NCBI GenBank assembly: GCA_964346955.1
Contig: CAYFWT010000002.1
Location: 1 to 19,395 of the forward strand
Source: CAYFWT01 sp964346955
GTDB taxonomy: Bacteria > Patescibacteriota > Minisyncoccia > Portnoybacterales > UBA2143
Direction: 5' to 3'
Length of the DNA: 19,395 nucleotides
Part shown: positions 1 through 6,530 of the stretch, piece after piece
Layout of the letters: each line of letters opens with the position of its first letter
How positions within the stretch are numbered: position 1 is the first letter of the stretch
Made by a program: the position numbers and the translations under genes
Notes under the pieces: generated by a model
Seen by the model: only the letters and a program-made list of their open reading frames with translations
The model's database searches: none
What the model was told of the DNA's origin: nothing

Positions 1-653
1 GGACCAGGTCGGGAGCAGGCAAATTTTTTAATTATTTTTATCAAGAGCAAAATAATTATAAAAGTAATTATTAAAAAGGCCAACAGAAACAAGCCACTAT
101 AGTTGAAGTAGGCAGTCAATGGAGATTTTTCAAAAAAATCTTTTTTAAGCTGGGGCAAAAGCCAGATGGTCTTGATAATCTCTCCAGGGGGAAATGATTC
201 TATCTGGCCAACAGCCAAAGAATATTTACCCTTATTAGTCGGGTTAAAAACCTCAATCCTATACTCCCCGGCCTGAACTTCTTCTTTAAACTCTGGGCCC
301 TGGTAATAATAATCGCCGCCAAAAGGCTCATAAAACTCTTGCCATTGGGAATCTGGGCCAATGAGCTCACCTATTAAATCATCGCCTTTGAAAATTTTCG
401 CAGAGATATCTTTTTTAATGTTGGGTATTTTGGGGACCAGTATATTAAGGTAAAGAGTAAAATCCTTAGCTGAATTGATTTTATAAAGATGAGGGCTGCC
501 GGAAAGTTGGCCATAAAAGGCCTGGGAGATTTCTGGATTTGCCACTTCAATAAGCTGGCCTGAGACAAGGCGAGGCTGATGAGCTAAAGCCACCATTGGC
601 AAAGCCAGGACCAGGAAGAAAAAAAGAGCAATTTTTAAATTATTGGAAATCAT
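1..653 (-). CDS. Secreted/anchored protein of unknown function, partial
   Basis: This open frame of 217 codons starts at ATG 653 and runs off the left edge without a stop, so it is a 5' portion. The first 24 residues form a signal peptide: MISNNLK, then a hydrophobic core ending in MVALA, with likely cleavage before HQPRLV. The middle part (about 25-175) is soluble and rich in aromatic and acidic residues, as in an extracytoplasmic beta domain. Around residues 185-207 there is a strong membrane segment (GLFLLAFLIITF and onward) followed by a Lys-rich stop-transfer (KIIKK). The protein is therefore probably anchored by its C-terminal TM with the middle part outside the cell. No Shine-Dalgarno sequence is seen upstream. 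I do not recognise the family. The assignment as a gene is firm from the long open frame and topology; the function is unknown. Confidence 0.7.
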   Translation of the reverse strand, partial: MISNNLKIALFFFLVLALPMVALAHQPRLVSGQLIEVANPEISQAFYGQLSGSPHLYKINSAKDFTLYLNILVPKIPNIKKDISAKIFKGDDLIGELIGPDSQWQEFYEPFGGDYYYQGPEFKEEVQAGEYRIEVFNPTNKGKYSLAVGQIESFPPGEIIKTIWLLPQLKKDFFEKSPLTAYFNYSGLFLLAFLIITFIIILLLIKIIKKFACSRPG

Positions 654-783
654 AGATTTAATTACTGGTTATTTTAATTATGGCGGATTTGGGGCGGGGT
701 TTTGATAAAATTTTTTTGGCATTTTGGTTGGGGCTACTTTCATTTAACATCTTTTTTTTGTTTTAGTCAAACTATCCTCTTTT

Positions 784-937
784 ACAGGGACAGTCCCTTT
801 GACTGCGTCCTTTTTCAAGAACGCGGTCAAAGGGACTGTCCCTGTTCCGTCTGTATGTCCTTGCTACGCAAGAACGCAGTCGAAAGGATTGTCCCTTTTT
901 GGCCGACAAGAAGCGCATTCGAGAGGGCTGTCCCTTT
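784..937. repeat. GGGACAGTCCC-type palindromic repeat array
   Basis: Arms 784-808 and 821-845 form an almost perfect 25-bp inverted repeat (24 of 25 matching) around a 12-nt loop, with core ACAGGGACAGTCCCTTTGAC. Two further degenerate copies of the right arm follow at about 870-898 and 909-937 (AAGAACGCAGTCGAAAGG and AAGAAGCGCATTCGAGAGGG, each running into a TGTCCCTTT end). The array is the most complex member of the dispersed GGGACAGTCCC family in this window. It overlaps the 3' end of the minus-strand gene 827-1399. Confidence 0.85.
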
Positions 938-1399
938 GTAAAAAAATGGGCTCCGGTTGGGGAGCCCTGTTGCTTGGTAAATTGAGGGAGGAATCTTTTT
1001 TGGTGATTGTCGGGGTAGTTGGTCGGAGGGAAAGTCGGCTGGTAATGAAGATCTCTCATGCCACTGGCCCTTTTCATCTATCTCTGTGATAAAGACAATC
1101 TGGTAATCATCACCAAGGCCAATAAGGAGGTCCACATTAAATTCCGTCTTGAGGTTGTTATACAAAAAGCAGAAAAAAGTAGCCTTCTTCTTTATCGTCG
1201 GGCCTTTAATAATAACTGAATTGAGAAATCCATGGACTAGCTTATATCCCTTCTCGGCTGGCTCCCTTTCTAGAAATACCAGCGGTACGGATATCAAGAA
1301 TAAGATTAGAAAAACGATTATCACTCTCTCTTGATAGAATCTAAATAGCCACTTCAATGCCACCAGCATTTCTCTTAAAGTTAACGATTCCTTTTTCAT
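827..1399 (-). CDS. Single-TM protein of unknown function, paralog of the upstream gene; C-terminus encoded by repeat DNA
   Basis: This 190-aa frame has a basic N-terminus, one membrane segment at about residues 26-43 (VIIVFLILFLISVPLVFL) and a soluble domain at 50-130. The domain matches the neighbouring 168-aa protein: YKLVHGF against YKLVDGF, NVDLLIGLG against NIDLIVGLN, and SLPADFP in both. The start at 1399 is supported by GGAGGT seven nt upstream; this lies inside the end of the upstream gene, so the two frames overlap by 59 nt and are probably translationally coupled. From about residue 155 on, the reading frame goes through the palindromic repeat array, so the last ~36 residues (KGTALSNALLVGQKG and onward) and the stop codon are repeat-derived. 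The original C-terminus was probably different. Function unknown. Confidence 0.65.
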   Translation of the reverse strand: MKKESLTLREMLVALKWLFRFYQERVIIVFLILFLISVPLVFLEREPAEKGYKLVHGFLNSVIIKGPTIKKKATFFCFLYNNLKTEFNVDLLIGLGDDYQIVFITEIDEKGQWHERSSLPADFPSDQLPRQSPKKIPPSIYQATGLPNRSPFFYKGTALSNALLVGQKGTILSTAFLRSKDIQTEQGQSL

Positions 1400-1847
1400 C
1401 TCTTGACCTCCTTCCTCTCTCTCTTGGGGGAAGCTTCTGGGGGCCTTTCCTCATTACTTTAGGTATTTTATGGCGTGGGAAGTCAGCTGGTAATGACTTT
1501 CTCATGGGAAAGCGGCCTTTCTTATCTACCTCTCTGACCATGAAAATCTTGCCCTGGGTGTTTAAACCAACGATTAAATCAATATTATTGTATTGGGTCT
1601 CTTGGTTGTCATAAAAAAATAAGTGACAGACAACCTCCTCTTTCCCGTCAAAACGGAGGCCAGTAATAAAAAAACCATCGACCAGCTTATATTTTTCTCC
1701 TTCAGGATTACTCTCTCTATTTATACTGACCAAGCAAGCAACCACGAAAAGCAAGGCTATCAGAGCAGGCCTTATATAATTTTGGGCCTTTTCGTCTCTA
1801 TGCACTTTCTTTAATCTCTTTCCTAAGGCAGCAAATTTCTTTTTCAT
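1341..1847 (-). CDS. Single-TM protein of unknown function, first of a tandem paralog pair
   Basis: The 168-aa product has a Lys/Arg-rich N-terminus (1-24), one TM segment at about 26-42 (RPALIALLFVVACLV) and a soluble domain at 48-130 shared with the next gene downstream. Shared features are GEKYKLVDGFF, NIDLIVGL, REVDKKGRFP and the SLPADFP motif. The C-terminal tail is very basic (PPRERGRRSRDEKG) and has no equivalent of the neighbour's ending. A purine-rich site GGGGGAG sits about 6 nt before ATG 1847. A promoter at 1897-1925 (TTGACA-N17-TTAAAT) points into the gene, giving a ~43-nt leader. The pair is probably one transcription unit made by tandem duplication. I do not recognise the domain and assign no function. 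Confidence 0.7.
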   Translation of the reverse strand: MKKKFAALGKRLKKVHRDEKAQNYIRPALIALLFVVACLVSINRESNPEGEKYKLVDGFFITGLRFDGKEEVVCHLFFYDNQETQYNNIDLIVGLNTQGKIFMVREVDKKGRFPMRKSLPADFPRHKIPKVMRKGPQKLPPRERGRRSRDEKGIVNFKRNAGGIEVAI

Positions 1848-1896
1848 TTCTTATCTCCCCCTTTTCTTTGGATTGGTTTTTAAGAAACTAATAAAT

Positions 1897-1925
1897 ATTT
1901 AACAATATTAGAGTTGATTTGTCAA
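1897..1925 (-). promoter_or_regulatory. Sigma70-type promoter for the tandem paralog genes
   Basis: On the minus strand TTGACA (1925-1920) and TTAAAT (1902-1897) are separated by exactly 17 bp. The expected start is near 1890, ahead of the ribosome binding site and ATG 1847. It faces away from the promoter at 1952-1980, so the two form a divergent pair about 26 bp apart. Confidence 0.65.
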
Positions 1926-1951
1926 CGATGTCAGCAAAATGGAGTCTAAGA

Positions 1952-1980
1952 TTGACAAGATACAAGAGGCGTAGTATAAG
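1952..1980 (+). promoter_or_regulatory. Sigma70-type promoter for the GH17-like gene
   Basis: TTGACA at 1952-1957 and TATAAG at 1975-1980 are separated by 17 bp. Transcription should start near 1987, giving a ~93-nt 5' leader before ATG 2080. That leader contains an unusually complete Shine-Dalgarno sequence with no start codon beside it. Confidence 0.75.
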
Positions 1981-2011
1981 GAAGATACCAAACGTTTTTT
2001 AAAAAATAAAT

Positions 2012-2022
2012 AGGAGGTGATC
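2012..2022 (+). promoter_or_regulatory. Orphan extended Shine-Dalgarno sequence in the GH17 leader
   Basis: AGGAGGTGATC is an 11-nt perfect complement of the 3' end of bacterial 16S rRNA (GATCACCTCCT). No ATG, GTG or TTG follows at a usable distance, and the presumed start at 2080 is 57 nt further on behind only a weak GAGAAG. It may be a ribosome standby site or the remnant of a lost start. Confidence 0.55.
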
Positions 2023-2079
2023 TATTTTCAACAGAAACGACTGATAAATCCATAATTTAACAGAGAAAGAAGAGAAGCC

Positions 2080-3417
2080 ATGTTACGGATAAACAAGAAA
2101 ATCTTTTTTTTGGTTTTAGTGGTGGTCTTGATATCTTTTGCTGGAAGCTGCGGGAATGGTGATAACAGGCCAAGTACCCCTCCTAGTCCGCCTGGGCCTA
2201 TAGCCTATCAGCTCTACGGTCTTAACTTCAGTCCTTATATTAATGGACAAGACCCCAATTTAGGATCAATAGTGCCTGAGGAGCAGTTAAGGGAAAGAAT
2301 GCAAATTATCGCTACCTTTACCAAATGGATTAGGACCTTCGGCTGTCAAAATGGGCTGGAACTTTCAGGGCGGATAGCCCGTGAATTAGGGCTTAAGGCG
2401 GCGATTGGCGCTTGGTTAAGCTGGGATAAAACAGTTAATGAGCGAGAGATTGAAAATCTTATCGCCGCGGGAGAGGCTGGTGAAGTTGACTTGGCCATTG
2501 TTGGCAGCAAAGTGCTGCTTCGTGGAGATTTATCGGCAACTGAGCTTATTGAATATATCAACCAGGTCAAAGCTGCTCTGCCTGGTATCCCGGTGACCAC
2601 CGCCGATGTCTATGGCGAACTTCTTAGTCATCCTGAAGTGATGGAAGCCTGCGATGTAATATTTGCCAACTATTATCAGTACTGGGAAGGAATTAATGTT
2701 GAGAAGGCAGTCGCCTATCTCCATGCCCGCCACCAAGAGGTTGTCGCCAGAGCTAATGGCAAAGAAGTAATTGTCTCAGAAACAGGTTGGCCCAGCTGTG
2801 GCGACTAAATTGGAGAAGCTATTCCCAATCTGGAAAATGCCTGTTTTTATTTCTTGAATTTTGTTTCCTGGGCACGGGCTGAAGGAGTCAACTATTTCTA
2901 CTTTGAAGCTCTTGATGAAGAATGGAAGGCGAAATACGAAGGCCCCCAAGGCGCCTGCTGGGGAGTTTGGTACAAGGATGGCAGGCTGAAGCCTTGTATG
3001 CAAGCTGTTTTTGACGGAGAGACTATTCCAGACAACTGGACTTGTCAAGAAATGCCTGGTGGACCAGGAGAGCCGGCTATTGAGTTTACCTACGTGCCTC
3101 CCTACGGCAGTTTTGAAAACCTGGAAGGTCAAGTCTGGCATGTCTGGCCAGACGAGTATCGAGTGGCTGTCTATATCAATGTGAGGGGTGGTTGGTGGAC
3201 CAAGCCCTATTGGAATAACCCGCTGACTTTAATCAGCTGTGACGGTAGCTGGGTTTGTGATATCACCACTGGTGGCGTAGATAAAGAGGCCACCGAGATT
3301 GTCGCCTATCTGGTACCAGTAGGTTATGACCCGCCCTTGGCTCGGGGAGAAACTAGCCTGCCGCCAGAACTGGAACAGAACGCGGTGGCCTGGATTAGAG
3401 TGACTCGCAGCCCATAG
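2080..3417 (+). pseudogene. GH17 beta-1,3-glucanase-like lipoprotein interrupted by an in-frame TAA
   Basis: One frame is interrupted only by TAA at 2806-2808: the first part gives 242 aa and the rest continues in the same frame to 3417. Residues 1-24 are a lipoprotein-type signal (SFAGSC, Cys24), followed by a Pro-rich linker (31-40). The catalytic (beta/alpha)8 region contains the GH17 nucleophile signature VIVSETGWPS (Glu234), and after the stop come NACFYFLNF and YFYFEALDEEWKAKYEG, the usual end of a GH17 domain. A C-terminal ~100-aa beta-rich module (YVPPYGSFENLEGQVWHV onward) follows. At the position where GH17 enzymes have the acid/base motif VGNEVLLRG this copy reads VGSKVLLRG, so the proton-donor Glu is Lys144. 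With both nonsense and active-site changes it is probably non-functional, unless the stop is a sequencing error or is read through. A strong promoter at 1952-1980 is still present. Confidence 0.8.
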
Positions 3418-3444
3418 AAGGACGCCTCCGATAGCTAAATTCTC

Positions 3445-3486
3445 AAAGCCGAAAGGTATTTTATATACCGAGTAGGCTTTTTTTTA
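3445..3486 (+). terminator. Rho-independent terminator after the GH17 pseudogene
   Basis: Outer arms AAAGCC (3445-3450) and GGCTTT (3475-3480) enclose an inner GGTAT/ATACC hairpin (3455-3469), followed by a run of eight T at 3478-3485. It lies 27 nt after the stop codon and before the convergent gene at 3503. Confidence 0.75.
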
Positions 3487-3502
3487 TTAGTCAAAATCCC
3501 TA

Positions 3503-4072
3503 TTACTTTAAAAATAAAGGAGAGATAAAGATTTCAATCAAGGCAGCCAGCGCCAGGAGGGGTAAAAGAATCTTGAGGTAAAATTTTAGAGCCAGGGAAA
3601 GTTCTGGCTTTATTTTACCTTGTTTTTTGAAAACTTTCTTCAAGGTGGTCTGGCCAATTTTTAGTCCAATAGCAGCGCCAACAAGTAAGATAGGAATTTC
3701 GATAATCCCGTGGGGGAAGGTAATCAGGAAAAGGCTGGTTAAAGGCATCTCTTGCTGCCACAAGAAAGCAAAAATTCCCAGCAGGCTGCCATTGAAAAAT
3801 AAAGTCAATAAAGGGACGATACCAAAAATAATTCCCAAAAGGATAGTTACGATTAAAGAAAAAGCGTTATTTAAAAAGACAAGGATAAATTGAGCTAAGG
3901 GGTGGGCTTTTAAAATCGGTTCAAATACTTGCTCAAATTCCTCCACTATCAGGACGGCCTGCTCTGGTGAATTTCCGGCTGCCTCATAGCCGCTGACTGT
4001 GGCCAAGATAAAAAATACCAAGGCGAACAAAATAAAAAAACGGAGGGAATAGAGATAATTTTTGTAGTTCAT
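3503..4072 (-). CDS. SpoIIM-family (DUF95-like) integral membrane protein
   Basis: The 189-aa protein has an N-terminal TM segment (about 10-28), three or four central segments (about 62-140) and a C-terminal one (165-187). The central part matches the stage II sporulation protein M family: FLNNAFSLIVTILLGIIFGI, then NGSLLGIFAF, then FPHGIIEIPILLVGAAIGLKIG, where the PHG-x-x-E/PHGIIE motif is characteristic. In non-sporulating bacteria these proteins are poorly understood and are often taken as membrane components of unknown transport or envelope function. A TTGACC-type -35 is present about 55 nt upstream on the minus strand, but I see no convincing -10, and there is no Shine-Dalgarno sequence. 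It converges with the GH17 pseudogene and lies downstream of plsC behind a possible terminator. Family assignment is good; the exact role is not known. Confidence 0.75.
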   Translation of the reverse strand: MNYKNYLYSLRFFILFALVFFILATVSGYEAAGNSPEQAVLIVEEFEQVFEPILKAHPLAQFILVFLNNAFSLIVTILLGIIFGIVPLLTLFFNGSLLGIFAFLWQQEMPLTSLFLITFPHGIIEIPILLVGAAIGLKIGQTTLKKVFKKQGKIKPELSLALKFYLKILLPLLALAALIEIFISPLFLK

Positions 4073-4144
4073 ATTGGCTCTAACTTTAACTTATCTTTAA
4101 TCATGCCATAAACCAGCTGAGTTGGTCAATTAAGAAATAAATGA

Positions 4145-4170
4145 AGGGCCTAAGTTTTTACTTAGACCCT
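4145..4170 (-). terminator. Probable terminator after the acyltransferase gene
   Basis: Arms 4145-4154 and 4161-4170 form a 10-bp stem with one wobble on the minus-strand RNA (AGGGTCTAAG / CTTAGGCCCT). It starts directly at the stop codon of the gene ending at 4171. The following U tract is weak (TCATTTATTTCTT). Confidence 0.5.
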
Positions 4171-4878
4171 TTATATCCTCGAGAGGTTTAATAGACTATT
4201 CTCTAAATATTCGAGGATTAAGCGTTTATCTTGAGGGAGAGTTTTTGATTCGATAACTTCCCCAATAACTATCTCGGCTTTCTTCCATAACCTAAAGAAT
4301 GGTTTATGCTCTGAAAATTCCAATTTGTTGGGCAAAATTTTATCAGTTCCCCTGACCCAAATCGGCAGAATCCTACAGTCAGTGTTCAGAAATAACCTCC
4401 TCAGGCCACCGAGAAATTTCCCTAATTTCTCACCAGTTTCAGAAATGCGAAACTCTTTTCTTTTGAAAGTTCTTCCTCCTTCGGGAAAGAGAATCAAAGC
4501 CCTTCCTTGATTGATTATTCTTCTTAATTTTTCAAGGGTTCTTAGCTCTTTTCTTCTGCTGCCTCTCTCAACTGGTATGCAAAAGGGTCTCAGAAAATAA
4601 AACCACCGTTTCTTGTAGAAATTTCTGTTATCCGGAGTAGAAATAGGAACCGATTTTAGGAAAAAGAGAGCTTGCGGTAAAAATAGAAAAGGCAGCATAC
4701 CCGGCTCTATCAAGGAAGGATGATTGCTAATAACAATTAGCCCTTTCTCTTGATGCAATTTCCCCTTTTGATAACCCCTGATGTTAATTCTTCTGGTAAT
4801 CCTCAAAAGGAGAAATAAAACTACACCCAAAGATCCCAGAAGCCAAACCAAACTAAAAAATTTTATCTTCTCTTTCAT
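4171..4878 (-). CDS. plsC: PlsC-like 1-acyl-glycerol-3-phosphate acyltransferase
   Basis: The 235-aa protein begins with a membrane segment (about 7-26) and then a LPLAT/PlsC domain. Motif I reads NHPSLIEP (Asn52-His53), so the usual NHx4D has Glu58 in place of Asp; this variant conserves charge. The block VERGSRRK (about 103-110) follows at the expected place for motif II, and FPEGGRT (131-137) is motif III. Enzymes of this family transfer an acyl chain to lysophosphatidic acid at the inner face of the membrane, although in Patescibacteria the actual acceptor is uncertain because lipid synthesis is incomplete. Start ATG 4878 has the strong site GGAGGGGAG 2 nt upstream. The gene lies 33 nt after the YjbQ gene and is probably co-transcribed from the promoter at 5335-5363. 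Confidence 0.8.
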   Translation of the reverse strand: MKEKIKFFSLVWLLGSLGVVLFLLLRITRRINIRGYQKGKLHQEKGLIVISNHPSLIEPGMLPFLFLPQALFFLKSVPISTPDNRNFYKKRWFYFLRPFCIPVERGSRRKELRTLEKLRRIINQGRALILFPEGGRTFKRKEFRISETGEKLGKFLGGLRRLFLNTDCRILPIWVRGTDKILPNKLEFSEHKPFFRLWKKAEIVIGEVIESKTLPQDKRLILEYLENSLLNLSRI

Positions 4879-4911
4879 TTCTCCCCTCCATTGTTAAGGT
4901 GCTTGAATAGT

Positions 4912-5328
4912 TTAACCTTGGCCAGAATCTTTTAAAATTTTAATTATTACTTCCCTCTGGCGGGGGCGATTGTCAAAATCAATAAGGATAATTTTCTGCC
5001 AAGTGCCTAAGATGAGATTGCCTTCCTCAAGAGGAACAACTAAATCTGGTTTAAATAAAGAAGCTAAGAGATGGGCCGCCCCATTACCTTCTTCCCAGGC
5101 CGCGTCATGGCGATACTCAGCTTTAAGAGGGGCAATTTTTTCCAGGAGGTCTTTGAGGTCTTGGATTAAACCAGGTTCATTCTCTAAAACAGTAATGGCA
5201 CAAGTTTGATGAGGGACAAAAACTAAAACGAGGCCGTCTTTGACCTGGGACTTCTTGACTGCTTCAGCTACTTGATTAGTGATATCAATGATGTCATTAA
5301 AGCCCTGGGTGGAGATTTTTATTTTCAT
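4912..5328 (-). CDS. YjbQ / UPF0047 family protein
   Basis: The 138-aa product fits the usual size of the YjbQ/UPF0047 family (about 130-140 aa). Visible family blocks are LVLVFVPHQTCAITVLENE (His in PHQTCAI), YRHDAAWEEGNGAAHL, LVVPLEEGNLILGTWQ and a final LIDFDNRPRQREVIIKI. Family members form trimers with a metal site, and some, when overexpressed, have been linked to thiamine-phosphate synthase activity; the in vivo role here is unknown. I chose ATG 5328 rather than an upstream in-frame TTG at 5382, because the family N-terminus starts at MKIKIST and a promoter (TTGACC-N17-TATCAT) ends 6 nt before this ATG, which predicts a leaderless mRNA. A longer 156-aa form from 5382 would include the promoter in its coding sequence. 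Confidence 0.8.
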   Translation of the reverse strand: MKIKISTQGFNDIIDITNQVAEAVKKSQVKDGLVLVFVPHQTCAITVLENEPGLIQDLKDLLEKIAPLKAEYRHDAAWEEGNGAAHLLASLFKPDLVVPLEEGNLILGTWQKIILIDFDNRPRQREVIIKILKDSGQG

Positions 5329-5334
5329 GTTTTT

Positions 5335-5363
5335 ATGATAACTGGTTGATGGGATTTGGTCAA
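5335..5363 (-). promoter_or_regulatory. Promoter giving a leaderless yjbQ-plsC transcript
   Basis: On the minus strand TTGACC (5363-5358), a 17-bp spacer and TATCAT (5340-5335) are followed after six A/C-rich bases by ATG 5328. The expected +1 falls on or next to the A of the start codon, and there is no Shine-Dalgarno sequence. Confidence 0.65.
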
Positions 5364-5395
5364 TTTTGTCCCTGGTTAACAATGTTTCAGGTGAT

Positions 5396-5432
5396 AAAAA
5401 AAGGCCCTCGCTATCGGCGCGTTAGCAAGGGC
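5396..5432 (-). terminator. Rho-independent terminator of the candidate small RNA
   Basis: Arms 5404-5412 and 5424-5432 form a 9-bp stem on the minus-strand RNA (GCCCTTGCT with AGCGAGGGC, one G-U), directly followed by C and seven U (5402-5396). It lies upstream of the yjbQ promoter, so it ends a separate transcript. Confidence 0.8.
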
Positions 5433-5563
5433 TCCTAAGGAGGGAGTTACAGCTTTCCCAATAACCTGGAGAGAGGGATTGGGAAAGAGAGGTGAAAGAA
5501 CAGCAGAGAGCTACTTCTAGGTTATTATAGAGCAAATACCTTGTCAAGTTTATAAGGTAATCG
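5396..5563 (-). ncRNA. Candidate small structured RNA, unidentified
   Basis: The 5383-5686 gap holds no gene except a short one starting at 5687. On the minus strand a TATAAT box (5529-5524) and a TTGACA (5547-5542) are present, though only 12 bp apart. The RNA downstream can fold a perfect 10-bp stem (CTTTCCCAAT with ATTGGGAAAG, 5453-5487) and a long-range AATAACCT/AGGTTATT pair (5460-5467 with 5518-5525) that competes with it. It ends in a clear intrinsic terminator (5396-5432). No ribosome binding site or open frame is visible. I looked for the SRP, RNase P and tmRNA signatures and did not see them. The 3' end is well defined; the 5' end is uncertain. Confidence 0.45.
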
Positions 5564-5570
5564 GTCCTTC

Positions 5571-5629
5571 AGGGACAGTCCCTCAGGGACAGTCCTTGAG
5601 AAAAAAGACTGTCCCTGAGGGACTGTCCT
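5571..5629. repeat. GGGACAGTCCC-type long hairpin
   Basis: Arms 5571-5594 and 5607-5629 pair over about 23 bp with one bulged base. Each arm contains two copies of the core (GACAGTCCCTCAGGGACAGTC). The loop is A-rich. Confidence 0.85.
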
Positions 5630-5670
5630 TTCGCTTCGTCCCTTTGTCTCTGTCTCTGTTTTGGCATCTA

Positions 5671-5679
5671 TGCTATACT
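5671..5679 (+). promoter_or_regulatory. Extended -10 promoter for the small basic protein
   Basis: TGCTATACT is an extended -10 (TGn plus TATACT). The -10 ends 7 nt before ATG 5687, so the predicted mRNA starts at the start codon. No convincing -35 is seen. Confidence 0.5.
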
Positions 5680-5686
5680 CAAAATA

Positions 5687-5833
5687 ATGAAGAATAATCT
5701 GGAGTTACTGGAGAAAAAAGCAGAAAAAAGAGCTAAAAAGCGAGAAAGGAAAAAGAAGCCAAAAATGAAGGTCTCAGGTAAGAGCGTTTTTAGACTACAA
5801 GAGATGATGAAAAAGAGAAGGAGGTCAAAATAG
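5687..5833 (+). CDS. Small, highly basic 48-aa protein
   Basis: The frame encodes 48 residues, almost half of them Lys or Arg: KKAEKRAKKRERKKKPKMK, then VSGKSVFRLQEMMKKRRRSK. The N-terminal half is likely a charged helix. The middle KMKVSGKSVF block is unlike low-complexity filler and recalls, from memory only, short basic ORFs in other Parcubacteria. The charge suggests binding to RNA, ribosome or DNA. An extended -10 ends 7 nt upstream, and there is no Shine-Dalgarno sequence, so translation would be leaderless. A 13-bp GGGGACTGTCCCC palindrome follows two bases after the stop. Moderately sure it is real, because of the promoter placement and ordered composition. Confidence 0.55.
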   Translation: MKNNLELLEKKAEKRAKKRERKKKPKMKVSGKSVFRLQEMMKKRRRSK

Positions 5834-5834
5834 C

Positions 5835-5847
5835 GGGGACTGTCCCC
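5835..5847. repeat. Single GGGGACTGTCCCC palindrome
   Basis: This perfect 13-bp palindrome lies 2 nt after the stop of the 48-aa gene. It is the minimal unit of the dispersed family. Confidence 0.7.
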
Positions 5848-5917
5848 TTAAAGCTTGACTGATTGCCTTCTCTGTGATAAGTTTAAATAGCCTTCAACAA
5901 GTTCAGGCAATAATATA

Positions 5918-6265
5918 ATGAGGTTTATTGCCCAGATTTTAGTCAATGCCCTGGCTATTTTCTTAGCTGCTTATCTATTGCCAGGTTTTGTTTTTGAAGG
6001 GAATATCCTGACCCTGATAATAGCCGGCTTAATCTTAGGATTAATTAACTTTTTTATTAGACCAATCCTACGCCTCTTAGCGGCTCCCTTGATTGCCTTG
6101 ACTTTAGGGTTATTTTTGATAGTAATCAATATAGGGCTTTTGTGGCTGTTAGAGTATTTAGTGTCAGAGTTAACTATTACTGGATTTTGGTCGTATTTCT
6201 GGGGAGTAGCTATTATCAGTGGATTTAATATAATTTTTGGTCTTGGCAAAAAAAAGAAAGCTTAA
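5918..6265 (+). CDS. Four-TM phage-holin-4-like (YvlD family) membrane protein
   Basis: The 115-aa protein has four hydrophobic segments at about 5-22, 28-50, 53-80 and 88-110. It has the pattern of the Phage_holin_4_2/YvlD family: MRFIAQILVNALAIFLAAYLLPG at the start, LILGLINFFIRPILRLLAAPL in the middle with the family's N-x-x-x-RP motif, and a Gly-rich end before a lysine tail (GLGKKKKA). Despite the family name, such proteins are chromosomal in many bacteria and their function is not settled. The start matches the family's usual N-terminus. There is no Shine-Dalgarno sequence, and TATAAT overlaps the start codon itself. The stop overlaps the secG start by one base (TAATG), so the two genes are translationally coupled. 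A weak TTGACT at 5855-5860 could serve as a -35. Confidence 0.8.
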   Translation: MRFIAQILVNALAIFLAAYLLPGFVFEGNILTLIIAGLILGLINFFIRPILRLLAAPLIALTLGLFLIVINIGLLWLLEYLVSELTITGFWSYFWGVAIISGFNIIFGLGKKKKA

Positions 6266-6483
6266 TGCAATCAATTATTTATATCGCTCAAATTATTATT
6301 GCCGTCGCCTTAATTGTGGCCATCCTTCTTCAACAACGAGGGGCTGGTGGCTCGGCTATTTTTGGTGGAGGTGGCGGCACTAGTTACTACACTAAAAGAG
6401 GGTTTGAAAAAATCCTTTTTATTGCGACGATTGTCTTAGCTGGCTTATTTGTGGTCAGCGCTTTTATTAATCTTATTATCTAA
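6265..6483 (+). CDS. secG: Preprotein translocase subunit SecG
   Basis: The 72-aa product has the SecG layout: TM1 (about 3-21), a short cytoplasmic loop with QQRGAGGSAIFGGGGG, and TM2 (about 49-70). The Gly-rich stretch after LLQQRG is the family hallmark. SecG is the small accessory subunit of the SecYEG channel and supports SecA-driven export. Its ATG overlaps the stop of the holin-like gene. A substrate-binding protein that needs export follows 47 nt later. Confidence 0.9.
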   Translation: MQSIIYIAQIIIAVALIVAILLQQRGAGGSAIFGGGGGTSYYTKRGFEKILFIATIVLAGLFVVSAFINLII

Positions 6484-6530
6484 TTATCTAAGGTTCTAGT
6501 TTCCTCACCCCCTAAGCACATAGAGGTTAT

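Noticed and set aside
870..937. Short CRISPR-like array from the spaced repeat units
   Set aside because: The units are degenerate and unevenly spaced (about 51 and 39 nt), the intervals are repeat-related rather than unique spacers, and no cas gene is present.
702..941. Open frames on the plus strand across 702-1089
   Set aside because: They are made by the palindromic repeat array and the antisense of the 190-aa gene; there is no start signal or family resemblance.
2806..2808. Stop-codon reassignment to explain the break in the GH17 frame
   Set aside because: The break is TAA, while recoding known in CPR lineages affects TGA; TAA and TGA are both used here as ordinary stops.
6484..6520. 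Possible tRNA 3'-half remnant (GGTTCTAGTTTCC followed by CACCCCC) after secG
   Set aside because: The T stem does not pair in the required register and no 5' acceptor or anticodon arm is found.
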